In this document: one piece after another, positions 1 to 13,000 of the stretch
Position numbering within the stretch: position 1 is the first letter of the stretch
Layout of the letters: every line of letters begins with the position of its first letter
Assembly: GCA_014843695.1 (NCBI GenBank)
Contig: CM026400.1
Span: 42,701,983 to 42,765,982 of the forward strand
Source: Archivesica marissinica
Taxonomy: Eukaryota > Mollusca > Bivalvia > Venerida > Vesicomyidae
Direction of reading: 5' to 3'
DNA: 64,000 nucleotides
Translations under genes and position numbers: made by a program
The notes under the pieces: model-generated
The model's input: only the letters and a program-made list of their open reading frames with translations
The model's database searches: none
What the model was told of the DNA's origin: nothing

Positions 1-466
1 GGTAAAATTATGACATTAAGATTATGACATTAAGATTATGACATTATGCCATCTCAATTCAAAACTAATTAACTTCCTTTTGAAGGTCATGAACTATGAA
101 TCTACACATCTTCATATTTTCATTTTGAATGTCAAACCAGAAAAAGCGTATCATAACTAATTCCTGATAAAATAAAGCATGCACACACTGCTTTTTTGTT
201 CACTTCCTGTAGGGTCCCAGCATGTCAAATTTGACAGATAGCAGATGTTTGTAGTTTAGTTGTAATATTTCGATTGTTTTCGTGTATCTAGTCCAGTATT
301 CCTGATAAATAGATACTGGATTTCGATTATTAAATATTCAAATTCATATCAAAGTAATAAAGACGTTATTACGTTGCTAGTTTCATATCAGCCTAGGTAT
401 CAACCCTCGGTAACTTATTATCAGCCGTTGATACTGATATGAAACTAGTCACAAAATAACCTCTAA
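1..466. other. Intron sequence upstream of exon 1, with a short inverted repeat
   Basis: No exon found. Bases 1-45 are about three imperfect copies of a 15-bp TATGACATTAAGATT-like unit. An imperfect inverted repeat has arms at 377-404 (CTAGTTTCATATCAG..) and 427-448 (..CTGATATGAAACTAG). The rest is AT-rich and unremarkable. Confidence 0.6.
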
Positions 467-471
467 ATATT

Positions 472-777
472 CAGGGTTCATTATAGGTCAGAATTTTGGG
501 GAGAAGTGAGAAAGCACTCGATCGCGTCCTTAAATTGTGTTATTTAATAAATTAAACACTAAATACAACATACATGTATGAATAGAATAGTGCTTTATAA
601 TTGGCCAGTGTATCAGTATGACTATTAAATACAACATTTTAATAGAAAGAGTGCTGGACAAAATTTTGTATGAAAATTGTAAAAAAACAAAACATTTTGG
701 GGGGGGAGGGGTGTGGAGCCCCAAAGGGTGAAATCAGGGTCCTTAGATGACTATTTCGGCCTCTAGAATGATCCCTG
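472..777 (-). mobile_element. MITE A, copy 1
   Basis: Full-length 306-bp copy with inverted termini CAGGGTTCATTATAG and CTAGAATGATCCCTG, and a perfect 5-bp target duplication ATATT at 467-471 and 778-782. The internal GAGAAGTGAGAAAGC segment is shared with all other antisense copies. Non-coding. Confidence 0.88.
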
Positions 778-847
778 ATATTATATCAACACCAGCAGAG
801 ACCATTCCTTGGTGTCAAAACACATAATGTCATTCCCTCTCTTTCAG

Positions 848-1028
848 GTTCTCCTCCAAACTGTGCAGAAATTGACGAGTGTGTACTCAACAGTCCGTGC
901 AGGAACGGAGCCACCTGTGTCGATCTCGTCAATGATTATAATTGTACATGCTTACTCGGCTACGACGACAAAAACTGCTCTACAAATATTGATGAATGCT
1001 CGTCAAATCCATGTCAGAATGGAGCAAC
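848..1028 (+). CDS. crb: Exon 1 in window: one full EGF and the start of a second
   Basis: Acceptor is a CTTTCAG tract ending at 847; donor is GTAAGT at 1029. The exon enters with two bases of a codon and leaves with two. It encodes a complete calcium-binding-type EGF (NCAEIDEC ... [12 protein letters not shown]), then [15 protein letters not shown], finished in exon 2. Opening on a split codon shows that the gene begins upstream of the window. The last 50 bases and the donor are copied about 16 more times in the array that follows. Confidence 0.9.
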
Positions 1029-4000
1029 GTAAGTTGTTTCTGTACAAACTTGCTCCACAAATATTGATGAATGCTCGTCAAATCCATGTCAGAATTGAGC
1101 AACGTAAGTTGTTTCTGTACAAACTTGCTCCACAAATATTGATGAATGCTCGTCAAATCAGAATGGAGCAACGTAAGTTGTTTCTGTACAAACTTGCTCC
1201 ACAAATATTGATGAATGCTCGTCAAATCAGAATGGAGCAACGTAAGTTGTTTCTGTACAAACTTGGTTTACAAATATTGATGAATGCTCATCAAATCCAT
1301 GTCGGAATTGAGCAACGTAAGTTGTTTCTGTACAAACTTGCTCTCCAAATGTTGATGAATGCTTGTCAAATCCATGTCAGAATTGAGCAACGTAAGTTGT
1401 TTCTGTACAAACTTGCTCTCCAAATGTTGATGAATGCTTGTCAAATCCATGTCAGAATTGAGCAACGTAAGTTGTTTCTGTACAAACTTGCTCTACAAAT
1501 ATTGATGAATGCTTGTCAGAATGGAGCAACGTAAGTTGTTTCTGTACAAACTTGCTCTCCAAATGTTGATGAATGCTTGTCAAATCCATGTCAGAATTGA
1601 GCAACGTAAGTTGTTTCTGTACAAACTTGCTCTACAAATGTTGATGAATGCTCGTCAAATCCATGGCAGAATGGAGCAACGTAAGTTGTTTCTGTACAAA
1701 CTTGCTCTATAAATGTTGATGAATGCTTGTCGGAATTGAGCAACGTAAGTTGTTTCTGTACAAACTTGCTCTATAAATGTTGATGAATGCTTGTCGGAAT
1801 TGAGCAACGTAAGTTGTTTCTGTACAAACTTGCTCTATAAATGTTGATGAATACTTGTCAGAATTGAGCAATGTAAGTTGTTTCTGTACAAACTTGCTCT
1901 ACAAATGTTGATGAATGCTTGTCAGAATTGAGCAATGTAAGTTGTTTCTGTACAAACTTGCTCTATAAATGTTGATGAATGCTTGTTGGAATTGAGCAAT
2001 GTAAGTTGTTTCTGTACAAACTTGCTCTATAAATGTTGATGAATGCTTGTCGGAATTGAGCAATGTAAGTTGTTTCTGTACAAACTTGCTCTATAAATGT
2101 TGATGAATGCTTGTTGGAATTGAGCAACGTAAGTAGCTTGTGTACAAAATCCTCTCTTAAGCAACCAGCTTTGAAATTTGGTCAACATATATAATTAACT
2201 AGTGAATAGCACACAGAGAAATGCAACCCCCCCCCTGCACTGGACTGACCCCCATGACGAGGCAAGAAAAAGGTTCTGAACATTTTCGTTCCATGTCTCA
2301 TAATATTGTTATTGAACATAAGCGAGGCATAAAACTCTCCACTAACTTTTGTACCCAATTGTTACCCAATCTTATTTCCAGGTGCGTAGACCATGTGGAT
2401 TTGTACAGTTGTCAGTGTGTAGCTGGGTATGAAGGGAACCAGTGTGAGAATGACATTAACGAATGTGTTCGGGCGTCCCAGCCATGTAATAATGGTGGAA
2501 CTTGCAATGATGAGGTATGTCTATAGAATTCACGACTCTATGCTATCTATACTGTACAGGGTTCCCTCTGTCTGAATGTTTGTCTGCGCCACTTCTGTCG
2601 CCAATTGAAAAACACTGGAGCCAATTTAAATAACTTGGAGCCAACTAAGAGCCATATAGTCCACAAATACATATTTGAAGCCATGTATTTGACAAATCAT
2701 GTGCCAAAAAATAATTTTAAAAAAATATGTAATTCACAAAATGTAGCGCAAATATTTGTTTTTTGTCGCAATTGGCGCCATTGGCGACCGACAGTGGGAA
2801 CCCTGTATATTTTGTGTTGCAGTAAAAGTTAACCCCATACCATTGTTTGCATAATAAATCTTTAGTTAAACATATTTATTCATCAATATTTACGTCATGT
2901 TGTAACATTAAAGCAGCATTACATCGTATGAAATAAAAGATATTTGAAAAATTCAATTTTTATGTATGGGTAGCAATGCTGCCACACTGTCTTTCATGTT
3001 CAAAATAGATACGTTGTTTTCTACATCCTCTGTTGTTTCACGCATGCGTGCTGTGTGTGTTTATATTTCGTGTGTTGATAAAGAAATTCGCATATACGAC
3101 GGTTTAAATTTATTGAAATTTTATCGTTGCTGAGCGACTATTTCGATTTGTGTAAACACACACATATTAGTATTTATATTTTACCCAAACCATCCTTTAT
3201 TACGATGTAATGCTGCTTTAATAGAAAAAAGCAGATGGATTAAATCGAAAGCTAAAATGAGAGAAATGTCGCTGCAATAAACACGTCCTCAGTATAATCA
3301 TTGTAGAGATCACCTTTGAAACCAACCTCTTGGTATAGATCTGCGTTCACCTCCGTGGTCGAGTTGTTACAGTCGCTGTCTTGTATACCACTGTAACCTA
3401 TCATCACTGATCGTCACGGGTTCGAGCCCAGCTCAGACCGTGTCTCTTTATATGAATGTTTGCAGTTTCTTACGGAGGTCGGTGCACCAAGTCCTGGTTA
3501 ACCACTGGAGTCTGCCTGGGAAAGACGTTGTTAGGAAATTACTGCCCGCTTGCGATTATAGCCCAAAATGGTGCAGATGAAGGCACAAAACCCTAACAAA
3601 CATAACGCGATTGATTCCTTTAGGAATGAGGTCTCGAGAGTTGTAAAACCTTGTTTCGCAATCGAGCTAAGATAAATTTGTGTAGAACCAACTATGATAT
3701 GGACGTTTGTCAAATAGTACAATGTAATAATATCATCAGTGATGGTCACAGGTTCGAGCCCCGCTCAGACCATGTGTCTAATTTATATGAAAAAGTTGGC
3801 AGTTTCTTACGGAGGTTGGTTCACCCAAGTACTGGTTAACCGCTGGAGCCTGCCCAGGAAAGGTGTTGTTAGGTAAACTGCCCGCTGGCGATATAGCCCA
3901 AAATGGTGCTGATGCAGGCGTAAAACCCGAAATATAACATATAACAATGTAATAAAAGAGCTTCTGTTGCACAGTGGTTACTGTTGTTGACATCAAATCA

Positions 4001-7000
4001 CTTGCCCCGCACTGCTGTAGGTTTGAATCCCACAGGTCAAATTCCTTTTCAAGTGTAGAAGCTATCCTGCTGGATTGTGAAAGGTCAGTGGTTCTACCCA
4101 GGTGCCCATCTGTCTGTGCCTGATGTACTGCTCGGGATCTTCCTCCACCAATAATACCCGAAGAGTCGCCGTATAGTCCTAACCTAAGACGTTAGTGCGA
4201 CTTTATACAATGAAATCTTTGTTAGTTTAAATGTTATTTATTTTACAACGATTGCGAAGCAAGTTCTAACAACTTATATTAATCACTCTCATTGGCGCGG
4301 ATGAAAGCGTAAATGTGATCATTTGTGTGGGAGGAATCCGGAGTACCCGGGTGACCACTGTACCATACATACATACATGTATCCATACTTCCCGGTCCGA
4401 GGATCGAACGCGGGTTGCATTGGTGAGAAGCGAGCGCCAACCACTGCGCTATAAATCTTTGTTCTACGAATGATTTGTGCTGTTGAATATTTCCAGGTTG
4501 ATGGCTATAATTGCACATGTGCTTTGGGGTATGCAGGCGACATTTGTCAGACAGACATTGATGAGTGTGAGCCTGACCCATGTGGTGTTAATAGTGCTGG
4601 CTGCTCCGATGGTATAGGATTCTTCAATTGTACCTGTAAACCAGGATATATAGGTAAGAATCTTACACGTTACTGTATACATTCCCACGTTACATTGTAT
4701 ACATTCCCTCGTTACAATGTATATATTCCAGCATTACAATGTATAAATTCCTGCATTACAATGTATACATTCCCACATTACAATGTATACATTCCCACAT
4801 TACAATGTATACATTTCTGTGTTACAAGTACAAGCTCAATCAACATCCAGGGCTCATTCTAGAAGGCTATTTGGGCGAAATAGTCGCCCTAGGGACCCTG
4901 ACTTCGCCCCCGGTAACAAAATGGATACCATATACTAGTATCCTCAGATTGTTTGAATCTATTGTTTATAGAATTTTGGAAAATGTACTTGGCCGATAAT
5001 ACAGACATTTCTTCATCTTTTCTCATGCAAATCGAAAAAATTCAACATCCATCTTTCCAAATTTATATATTGTGCAAATAAAAAACGAACCTTACACGTT
5101 TTTTTACATCATATAATTATTTGAATACCTTTAACGTACAATTTTGCTCTTTTCAAACATTCCATGTCACAACCTGTTTTTACTGTTCAATTGCTATAAA
5201 CATGTGTAACTGTTTATGCAATACACGTATTGTATAAGGATTAAATGATTTATCATATATTTATGACATTAAACAATCAGGTTGATAGACATGGCCACGT
5301 CGATAGATTTGCCCAATCACATTGATAGACTTGGCCACGTCGATAGATTTGCACAATCACGTTGATAGACTTGGCCACGTCGATAGACTTGCACAATCAC
5401 ATCGATAGACATGGCCACGTCGATAGACTTGGCCTCCTTAGACCCCAGTAAGGAATTGAACCAGGTATCATCATGTTTAGGACATTAAAAATGCAGTAGC
5501 ATTGTCACGTTCCATGTGAGACTCTCGTTACTGTAAAGCTTGCTATTTTCGCTATCACACGAATGTATATACATTTGTAGCAAATCTAACGAGATGATTT
5601 ATTTTTTGCATAATTACAGGTAGCCTTTGCCAGACCGATATCGACGAGTGTTTTCTGGTTCCGTGTCATAATGGCGGAACCTGTATCGATAAAGTGAATG
5701 GATACGAGTGCACGTGTACTCCAGACTGGATGGGTACGGACTGTACAGCACAGTATGATGCATGTAGTCTCGTGTTTCACAATTGTAAAAATGGTGCTGC
5801 ATGTCACTCCACACCTCCGTCGCATGATTTCAATTGCACGTGTGTTACTGGATTCAGCGGGAGTCTGTGCGAGACCAATATAGACGACTGCGCTTCTGAT
5901 CCGTGTATCCTGCCCTTTGTCTGTTTTGATGATGTTGATTCATATTACTGCGCATGTCCGCTCGGTAAGTCAATTTCAGTAGCAGTGTGAAAGCTGGGAG
6001 CTGGGAGATGGGATGAAGGGAGTAGGGAGCTGGGAGGTCGATTGTAATTGTGCCATGTACCTGATTAGAAATATATTTCCTGTTTTCAGTAATTTTTAAG
6101 TCAAGCATTTCTAATACACTTGTAGTGAGTAATGTAAACGGGTTAAGAAATGTTTTTCGCATGCTGTACCATCTAAAACCCAGGGATCATTCTAGAGGGC
6201 AGTGTGGGCGAAATAGTCACCCTAGGCACCTTGACTTCGCCCTCTGAGGCCCCATTTCTCCCTAAAACAATTCTGACCTAGAATGAACCCTGAAAAATCA
6301 TGTCAATACGAGTTTGATTTGGAACGTGCCGTCTGATCAGATTCTATGTTGTTTGCTATTCAGATGATCTTGCTAAGACACTTGGTTATGTAGCAAACAA
6401 CATTGATCCTGATCAGCATGCAGTATTTCGCTGCGGCTGATCTCGATCTATGTTGTGCAAAAGCCTTTTTTTATCCAGAATGGAATGGGTTATGGTGCGA
6501 ATCCCACCTGAGGTGCCAAATGTTTTCATGTACTAAAGCTCTCCAGCTTGCTTGCGGATGGTCAGGGGGTTCTACCTGGATTTATTGCTTGGAGGGGCAT
6601 CTTGTAGCTTCCTCAACCACATAAAGTGGAAGTCGTGATAGCGCAGTGGATGCGCATTCACTTCAGGTGCGAAAGGTCCGGAGTTCGAGCCCCGCTGGAG
6701 CCGTTACTGTTGTGCCCTTAGGCAAGGCATTTAAATTCCACATTGCCTCTTCCCTCTCCTTCATGGCGATGGATTCCATCAGGAATGAGGTCTCGAGAGT
6801 GATTAATATAAGTTGAAAGAACTTGTTTCGCAATCGAGCTAAAATAAATTTGTATAAACTAACCACATAAAGCAGGAAGGTGTAGCTCTCTTGTGCCTTT
6901 GATCATAAACCTGTATTTAGGGGAACATAGCATATGCCGGGATTCCAGTATATTTGTAGTACACCTTTGTCATTTATGTGAAAATTTGGCAGTTTCTTAC

Positions 7001-10000
7001 GGAGGTTGGTTTACCAAGTACTGGTTAACTGCTGGAGCCTGCCCAGGAAAGGTGATGTTAGGTTACTTACTTAGGTAAACTGCCCGCCGGGGATATAGCC
7101 CAAAATTGTGCTGATGAAGGCTTAAACTCAAACAAGCAAACAAACTTATCAGCAGTATGGAGATAAAATGAGTAATTGACCTCATCTGGTGTGGAGTAAA
7201 GAGTTGACCTGTTCCGAGAGACCACCTGTCAAAATATACCACTCTTTGTCTGTCTCGTGGTCTTTGCAGACATGTGTGACAATATTTATTATTGAACAAT
7301 GTATGTACACCGTATACACGTGGATATAGGTCAACCTTATTTGATTCTAATATTGTCCATCGGCCGAGTCAGTCACACGCAAAAATAATAACTTTTTTCA
7401 ACATTTTTTTTATTTCATTAGTTTAAACTTTATTTATTTTACAACGATTGTGAAGCAAGTTCTAATAGCTTATATTAATCACTCTCGTTGGCGCGGATGA
7501 AAGCGTAAATGTAGTCATTGATTTAAACTTTATTTATTTTACAACGAATGCGAAGCAAGTTCTAACAGCTTATATTAATCACTCTCGTTGGCGCGGATGA
7601 AAGCGTATATGTAGTCATTGATTTAAACTTTATTTATATTACAACGATTGTGAAGCAAGTTCTAACAGCTTATATTAATCACTCTCGTTGGCGCGGATGA
7701 AAGCGTATATGTAGTCATTGATTTAAACTTTATTTATTTTACAACGATTGTGAAGCAAGTTCTAACAGCTTATATTAATCACTCTTGTTGGCGCGGATGA
7801 AAGTGTAAATGTAGTCATTCGTGTGAGAGGAAACCCAGAGAAAACCCACCTGTCCGATCTGGCGACAACCGTACCATCTCACATACTTCCAGGTCCGAGG
7901 ATCGAATCCGGGTTGCATTGGTAAGAAAGTGAGCGCGCTAACCACTGAGCTAATCGGACAGCCGTGACTTTTTTAATTTCATTACTAAGCTAGTCCCGTG
8001 TCGTTATCAACGTAATATGTTACTTTGTTTCTTTTATCTCACTCATTTGTCGATCGTAAATTCTTCGAGAGATTTTATGAAACAGAAATCTGCGGAAAGA
8101 TTGCATAGACTTATGAGTGAGTTATTAGCGCAGTTGTTAGTGCACTCGCTTCTCACAAATGCAACCCGGGTTCGATCCTCGGACCAGGAAGTATGCAAGA
8201 TGGTACGGTGGTTGCCAGATCGGACAGGTGGGTATTCCGGTTTCCTCCCACATGAATGACCACATATACGCTTTCATCCGCGCCAACGAGAGTGATTAAT
8301 ATAAGTGTTAAGACTTGCTTTGCAATCGTTGTAAAATAAATAAAGTTTAAACCTTTATCCATTAAAATATCGCCTCAACTTATGAATACGGTCGAGTTAT
8401 GGACGTGTATATACGGTACATAGAATTTCAAACTTATTTCAAGTTACTTTTTATTATCTTTTTTGAAGGTGCTATAGAAGGTTAGTTTATAAATAACGGA
8501 ATGAATTATTACAAATAATGGTGCTTCATGTATTTTGCATGCTTGTTCAATGAATGTTGTAAAGTCACAACGCTTTCAGTATGGAGCGGAGAATGTCACT
8601 GTTGTCGTTGAATAGGGAATATCACTGTTGTTGGTTAACATGGAATGTCACTGTTGTTGTTGAACATGGAATGTCACTGTTGTCATTGAACATGGAATGT
8701 CACTGTTGTCGTCGAACATGGAATGTCACTGTTGTCGGGTGAATATAGAATGTCACTGTTGGCGGTGAACATGGAATGTCACTGTTGTCGGGTGAATATG
8801 GAATGTCACTGTTGTCGTTGAACATGGAATGTCACTGTTGTCGGGTGAATATAGAATGTCACTGTTGTTGTTGAACATTGAATGTCACTGTTGTCACTTG
8901 TTTTGAATGGAGTGCATGATTGTGTAAGTAATTAATTACGGAGCTGTGTTTTCCTAGGTTAATTAATGAGCAATGGTGGATCCAGAAATTCAACTTGGGG
9001 GATGGAGTGGGAGGCAATGAAGCATAGCTCTTTCTCGTCACTAAATTCTTGGCATTTCTTAGAAATACACTAAAATTGGGCTAAAATGAGGTGTCGTACC
9101 AGCTGGATTGCATCACCACTTCACCTTGTAAACTGGAAACCTAGATCTGGACGTGCACATTACACTCCTAGATCTGGATGTGCAAATTACACTCCTAGAT
9201 CTGGATGTGCAAATTACACTCCTAGATCTGGATGTGCAAGTTACACTCCTAGATCTGGATGTGCAAATTACACTCCTAGATCTGGATGTGCAAATTACAC
9301 TCCTAGATCTGGATGTGCAAGTTACACTCCTAGATCTGGACGTGCAAATTACACTCCTAGATATGGATGTGCAAGTTACACTCCTAGATATGGACGTGCA
9401 AATTACACTCCTAGATTTGGACGTGCAAATTACACTCCTAGATCTGGACGTGCAAATTACACTCCTAGATATGGACGTGCAAATTACTCTCCTAGATCTG
9501 GACGTGCAAATTACACTCCTAGATCTGGACGTGCAAATTACACTCCTAGATCTGGACGTGCAAATTACACTCCTAGATCTGGACGTGCAAATTACACTCC
9601 TAAATCTGGACGTGCAAATTACACTCTAGATCTGGACGTGCAAATTACACTCCTAGATCTGGACGTGCAAATTACACTCCTAGATCTGGACGTGCAAATT
9701 ACACTCCTAGATCTGGATGTGCAAGTTACACTCCTAGATCTGGACGTGCAAATTATACTCCTAGATCTGGACGTGCAAATTATACTCCTAGATCTGGACA
9801 TGCAAATTATACTATACTCCTAAATATTGCTGTTTATACCAGTACTATACCAAATGCTGGAAAGATCTGGCTATGCCATGACTAATTCTCGTAATGAATT
9901 CCTGTTGACCTAATAAATACATGATGATTAAAATAATTCTAAATATGTAATATTGAAATGAAAAGTGTCACTGTTAAGTGCCTATAGATACACATATGAA

Positions 10001-13000
10001 ATGTTTATCTCGAAACTATGGTATCTGTATATAAATAAAGGAGCTGATACAATAGTTTTGCAATGAAGACTTAAACTGTATATTGAGAAATATGCATATC
10101 ACAGTCTAGCAGATAGCAAGCATCTAGTTACCCAAATTGTCAGACTGGGTACAGTTTAATTAGCTGATGGCAAGCATCTAGTTACCCGGATTACCAGGCT
10201 AGATACAGTCTAGCTAATGGCAAGCATCTAGTTACCCAAATTGTCAGACTGGGTACAGTTTAATTAGCTGATGGCAAGCATCTAGTTACCCAGATTACCT
10301 GGCTAGATTCAGTCTAGCTGATGGCAAGCATCTAGTTACCCAGATTACCTGGCTAGATACAGTCTAGCTGATGGCAAGCATCTAGTTACCCAGATTACCT
10401 GGCTAGATACAGTCTAGCTGATGGCAAGCATCTAGTTACCCAGATTACCTGGCTAGATACAGTCTAGCTGATGGCAAGCAAGTTACCCAGATTACCAGGC
10501 TAGATACAGTCTAGCTGATGGCAAGCATCTAGTTAACCAGATTACCAGGCTAGATACAGTCTAGCAGATGGCAAGCATCTAGTTACCCAGATTACCTGGC
10601 TAGATACAGTCTAGCAGATCTAGTTACCCAGATTACCTGGCTAGATACAGTCTAGCTTATGGCAAGCATCTAGTTACCCAGATTACCAGGCTAGATACAG
10701 TCTAGCTTATGGCAAGCATCTAGTTACCCAAATTGTCAGACTGGGTACAGTTTAATTAGCTGATGGCAATCATCTAGTTACCCGGATTACCAGGCTGGAT
10801 ACAGTCTAGCTGATAGCAAGCATCTAGTTACCCAGATTACCTGGCTAGATATAGTCTAGCTGGTGGCAATCATCTAGTTACCCGGATTACCAGGCTGGAT
10901 ACAGTCTAGCTGATAGCAAGCATCTAGTTACCCAGATTACCAGGCTAGATACAGTCTAGCTTATGGCAAGCATCTAGTTACCCAAATTGTCAGACTGGGT
11001 ACAGTTTAATTAGCTGATGGCAAGCATCTAGTTACCCGGATTACCAGGCTAGATACAGTCTAGCAGATAGCAAGCATCTAGTTACCCAGATTACCTGGCT
11101 AGATACAGTCTAGCTGATGGCAAGCATCTAGTTACCCAGATTACCAGGCTAGATACAGTCTAGCTGATGGCAAGCATCTAGTTACCCAGATTACCAGGCT
11201 AGATACAGTCTAGCTGATGGCAAGCATCTAGTTACCCAGATTACCTGGCTAGATACAGTCTAGCTGATGGCAAGCATCTAGTTACCCAGATTACCAGGCT
11301 GGATACAGTCTAGCAGATAGCAAGCATCTAGTTACCCAGATTACCTGGCTAGATATAGTCTAGCTGGTGGCAAGCATCTAGTTACCCGGATTACCAGGCT
11401 GGATACAGTCTAGCTGATAGCAAGCATCTAGTTACCCAGATTACCTGGCTAGATATAGTCTAGCTGGTGGCAATCATCTAGTTACCCGGATTACCAGGCT
11501 GGATACAGTCTAGCTGATAGCAAGCATCTAGTTACCCAGATTACCAGGCTAGATACAGTCTAGCTTATGGCAAGCATCTAGTTACCCAAATTGTCAGACT
11601 GGGTACAGTTTAATTAGCTGATGGCAAGCATCTAGTTACCCGGATTACCAGGCTAGATACAGTCTAGCAGATAGCAAGCATCTAGTTACCCAGATTACCT
11701 GGCTAGATACAGTCTAGCTGATGGCAAGCATCTAGTTACCCAGATTACCAGGCTAGATACAGTCTAGCTGATGGCAAGCATCTAGTTACCCAGATTACCT
11801 GGCTAGATACAGTCTAGCTGATGGCAAGCATCTAGTTACCCAGATTACCAGGCTAGATACAGTCTAGTTGATGGCAAGCATCTAGTTACCCGGATTACCA
11901 GGCTAGATACAGTCTAGCTGATGGCAAGCATCTAGTTACCCAGATTACCAGGCTGGATACAGTCTAGCAGATAGCAAGCATCTAGTTACCCAGATTACCT
12001 GGCTAGATATAGTCTAGCTGGTGGCAAGCATCTAGTTACCCGGATTACCAGGCTGGATACAGTCTAGCTGATAGCAAGCATCTAGTTACCCAGATTACCT
12101 GGCTAGATATAGTCTAGCTGGTGGCAATCATCTAGTTACCCGGATTACCAGGCTGGATACAGTCTAGCTGATAGCAAGCATCTAGTTACCCAGATTACCA
12201 GGCTAGATACAGTCTAGCTTATGGCAAGCATCTAGTTACCCAAATTGTCAGACTGGGTACAGTTTAATTAGCTGATGGCAAGCATCTAGTTACCCGGATT
12301 ACCAGGCTAGATACAGTCTAGCAGATAGCAAGCATCTAGTTACCCAGATTACCTGGCTAGATACAGTCTAGCTGATGGCAAGCATCTAGTTACCCAGATT
12401 ACCAGGCTAGATACAGTCTAGCTGATGGCAAGCATCTAGTTACCCAGATTACCAGGCTAGATACAGTCTAGTTGATGGCAAGCATCTATTTACCCGGATT
12501 ACCAGGCTAGATACAGTCTAGCTGATGGCAAGCATTTAGTTACCCAGATTACCTGGCTAGATACAGTCTAACAGATAGCAAGCATCTAGCTACCCAGATT
12601 ACCAGGCTATATACAGTCTAGCTGATGGCAAGCATCTAGTTACGCAGATTACCAGGCTAGATACAGTCTAGCTGATGGCAAGCATCTAGTTACCCAGATT
12701 ACCAGGCTAGATACAGTCTAGCTGATGGCAAGCATCTAGTTACCCAGATTACCTGGCTAGATACAGTCTAGCTGATGGCAAGCATCTAGTTACCCAGATT
12801 ACCTGGCTAGATACAGTCTAGCTGATGGCAAGCATCTAATTGACCTTTCTGCCGATTTTGATTGACAGCTGGCGTTAGCCAATCGCATCGCACCATTCGC
12901 GCACACCCCCGGCAACGGTTTATCGCCGCCATCTTGTTAGACAAACAATGCATATTAGACACATTAGTAACGAGTAGACAAATTTGAAAAGGCGTGAATT

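Noticed and set aside
809..1534. A 241-codon open frame of repeated [21 protein letters not shown] units
   Set aside because: It is the wrong frame of the exon 1 array; the true EGF frame is shifted and splices at 1029.
9086..9823. A 245-codon frame of [13 protein letters not shown] repeats, with parallel frames on the other strand
   Set aside because: The 27-bp unit is a multiple of three, so every frame stays open. There is no signal, splice site or variation pattern of a protein.
10089..12836. CRISPR-like array
   Set aside because: Units are directly adjacent without unique spacers, in a eukaryotic intron; it is a satellite.
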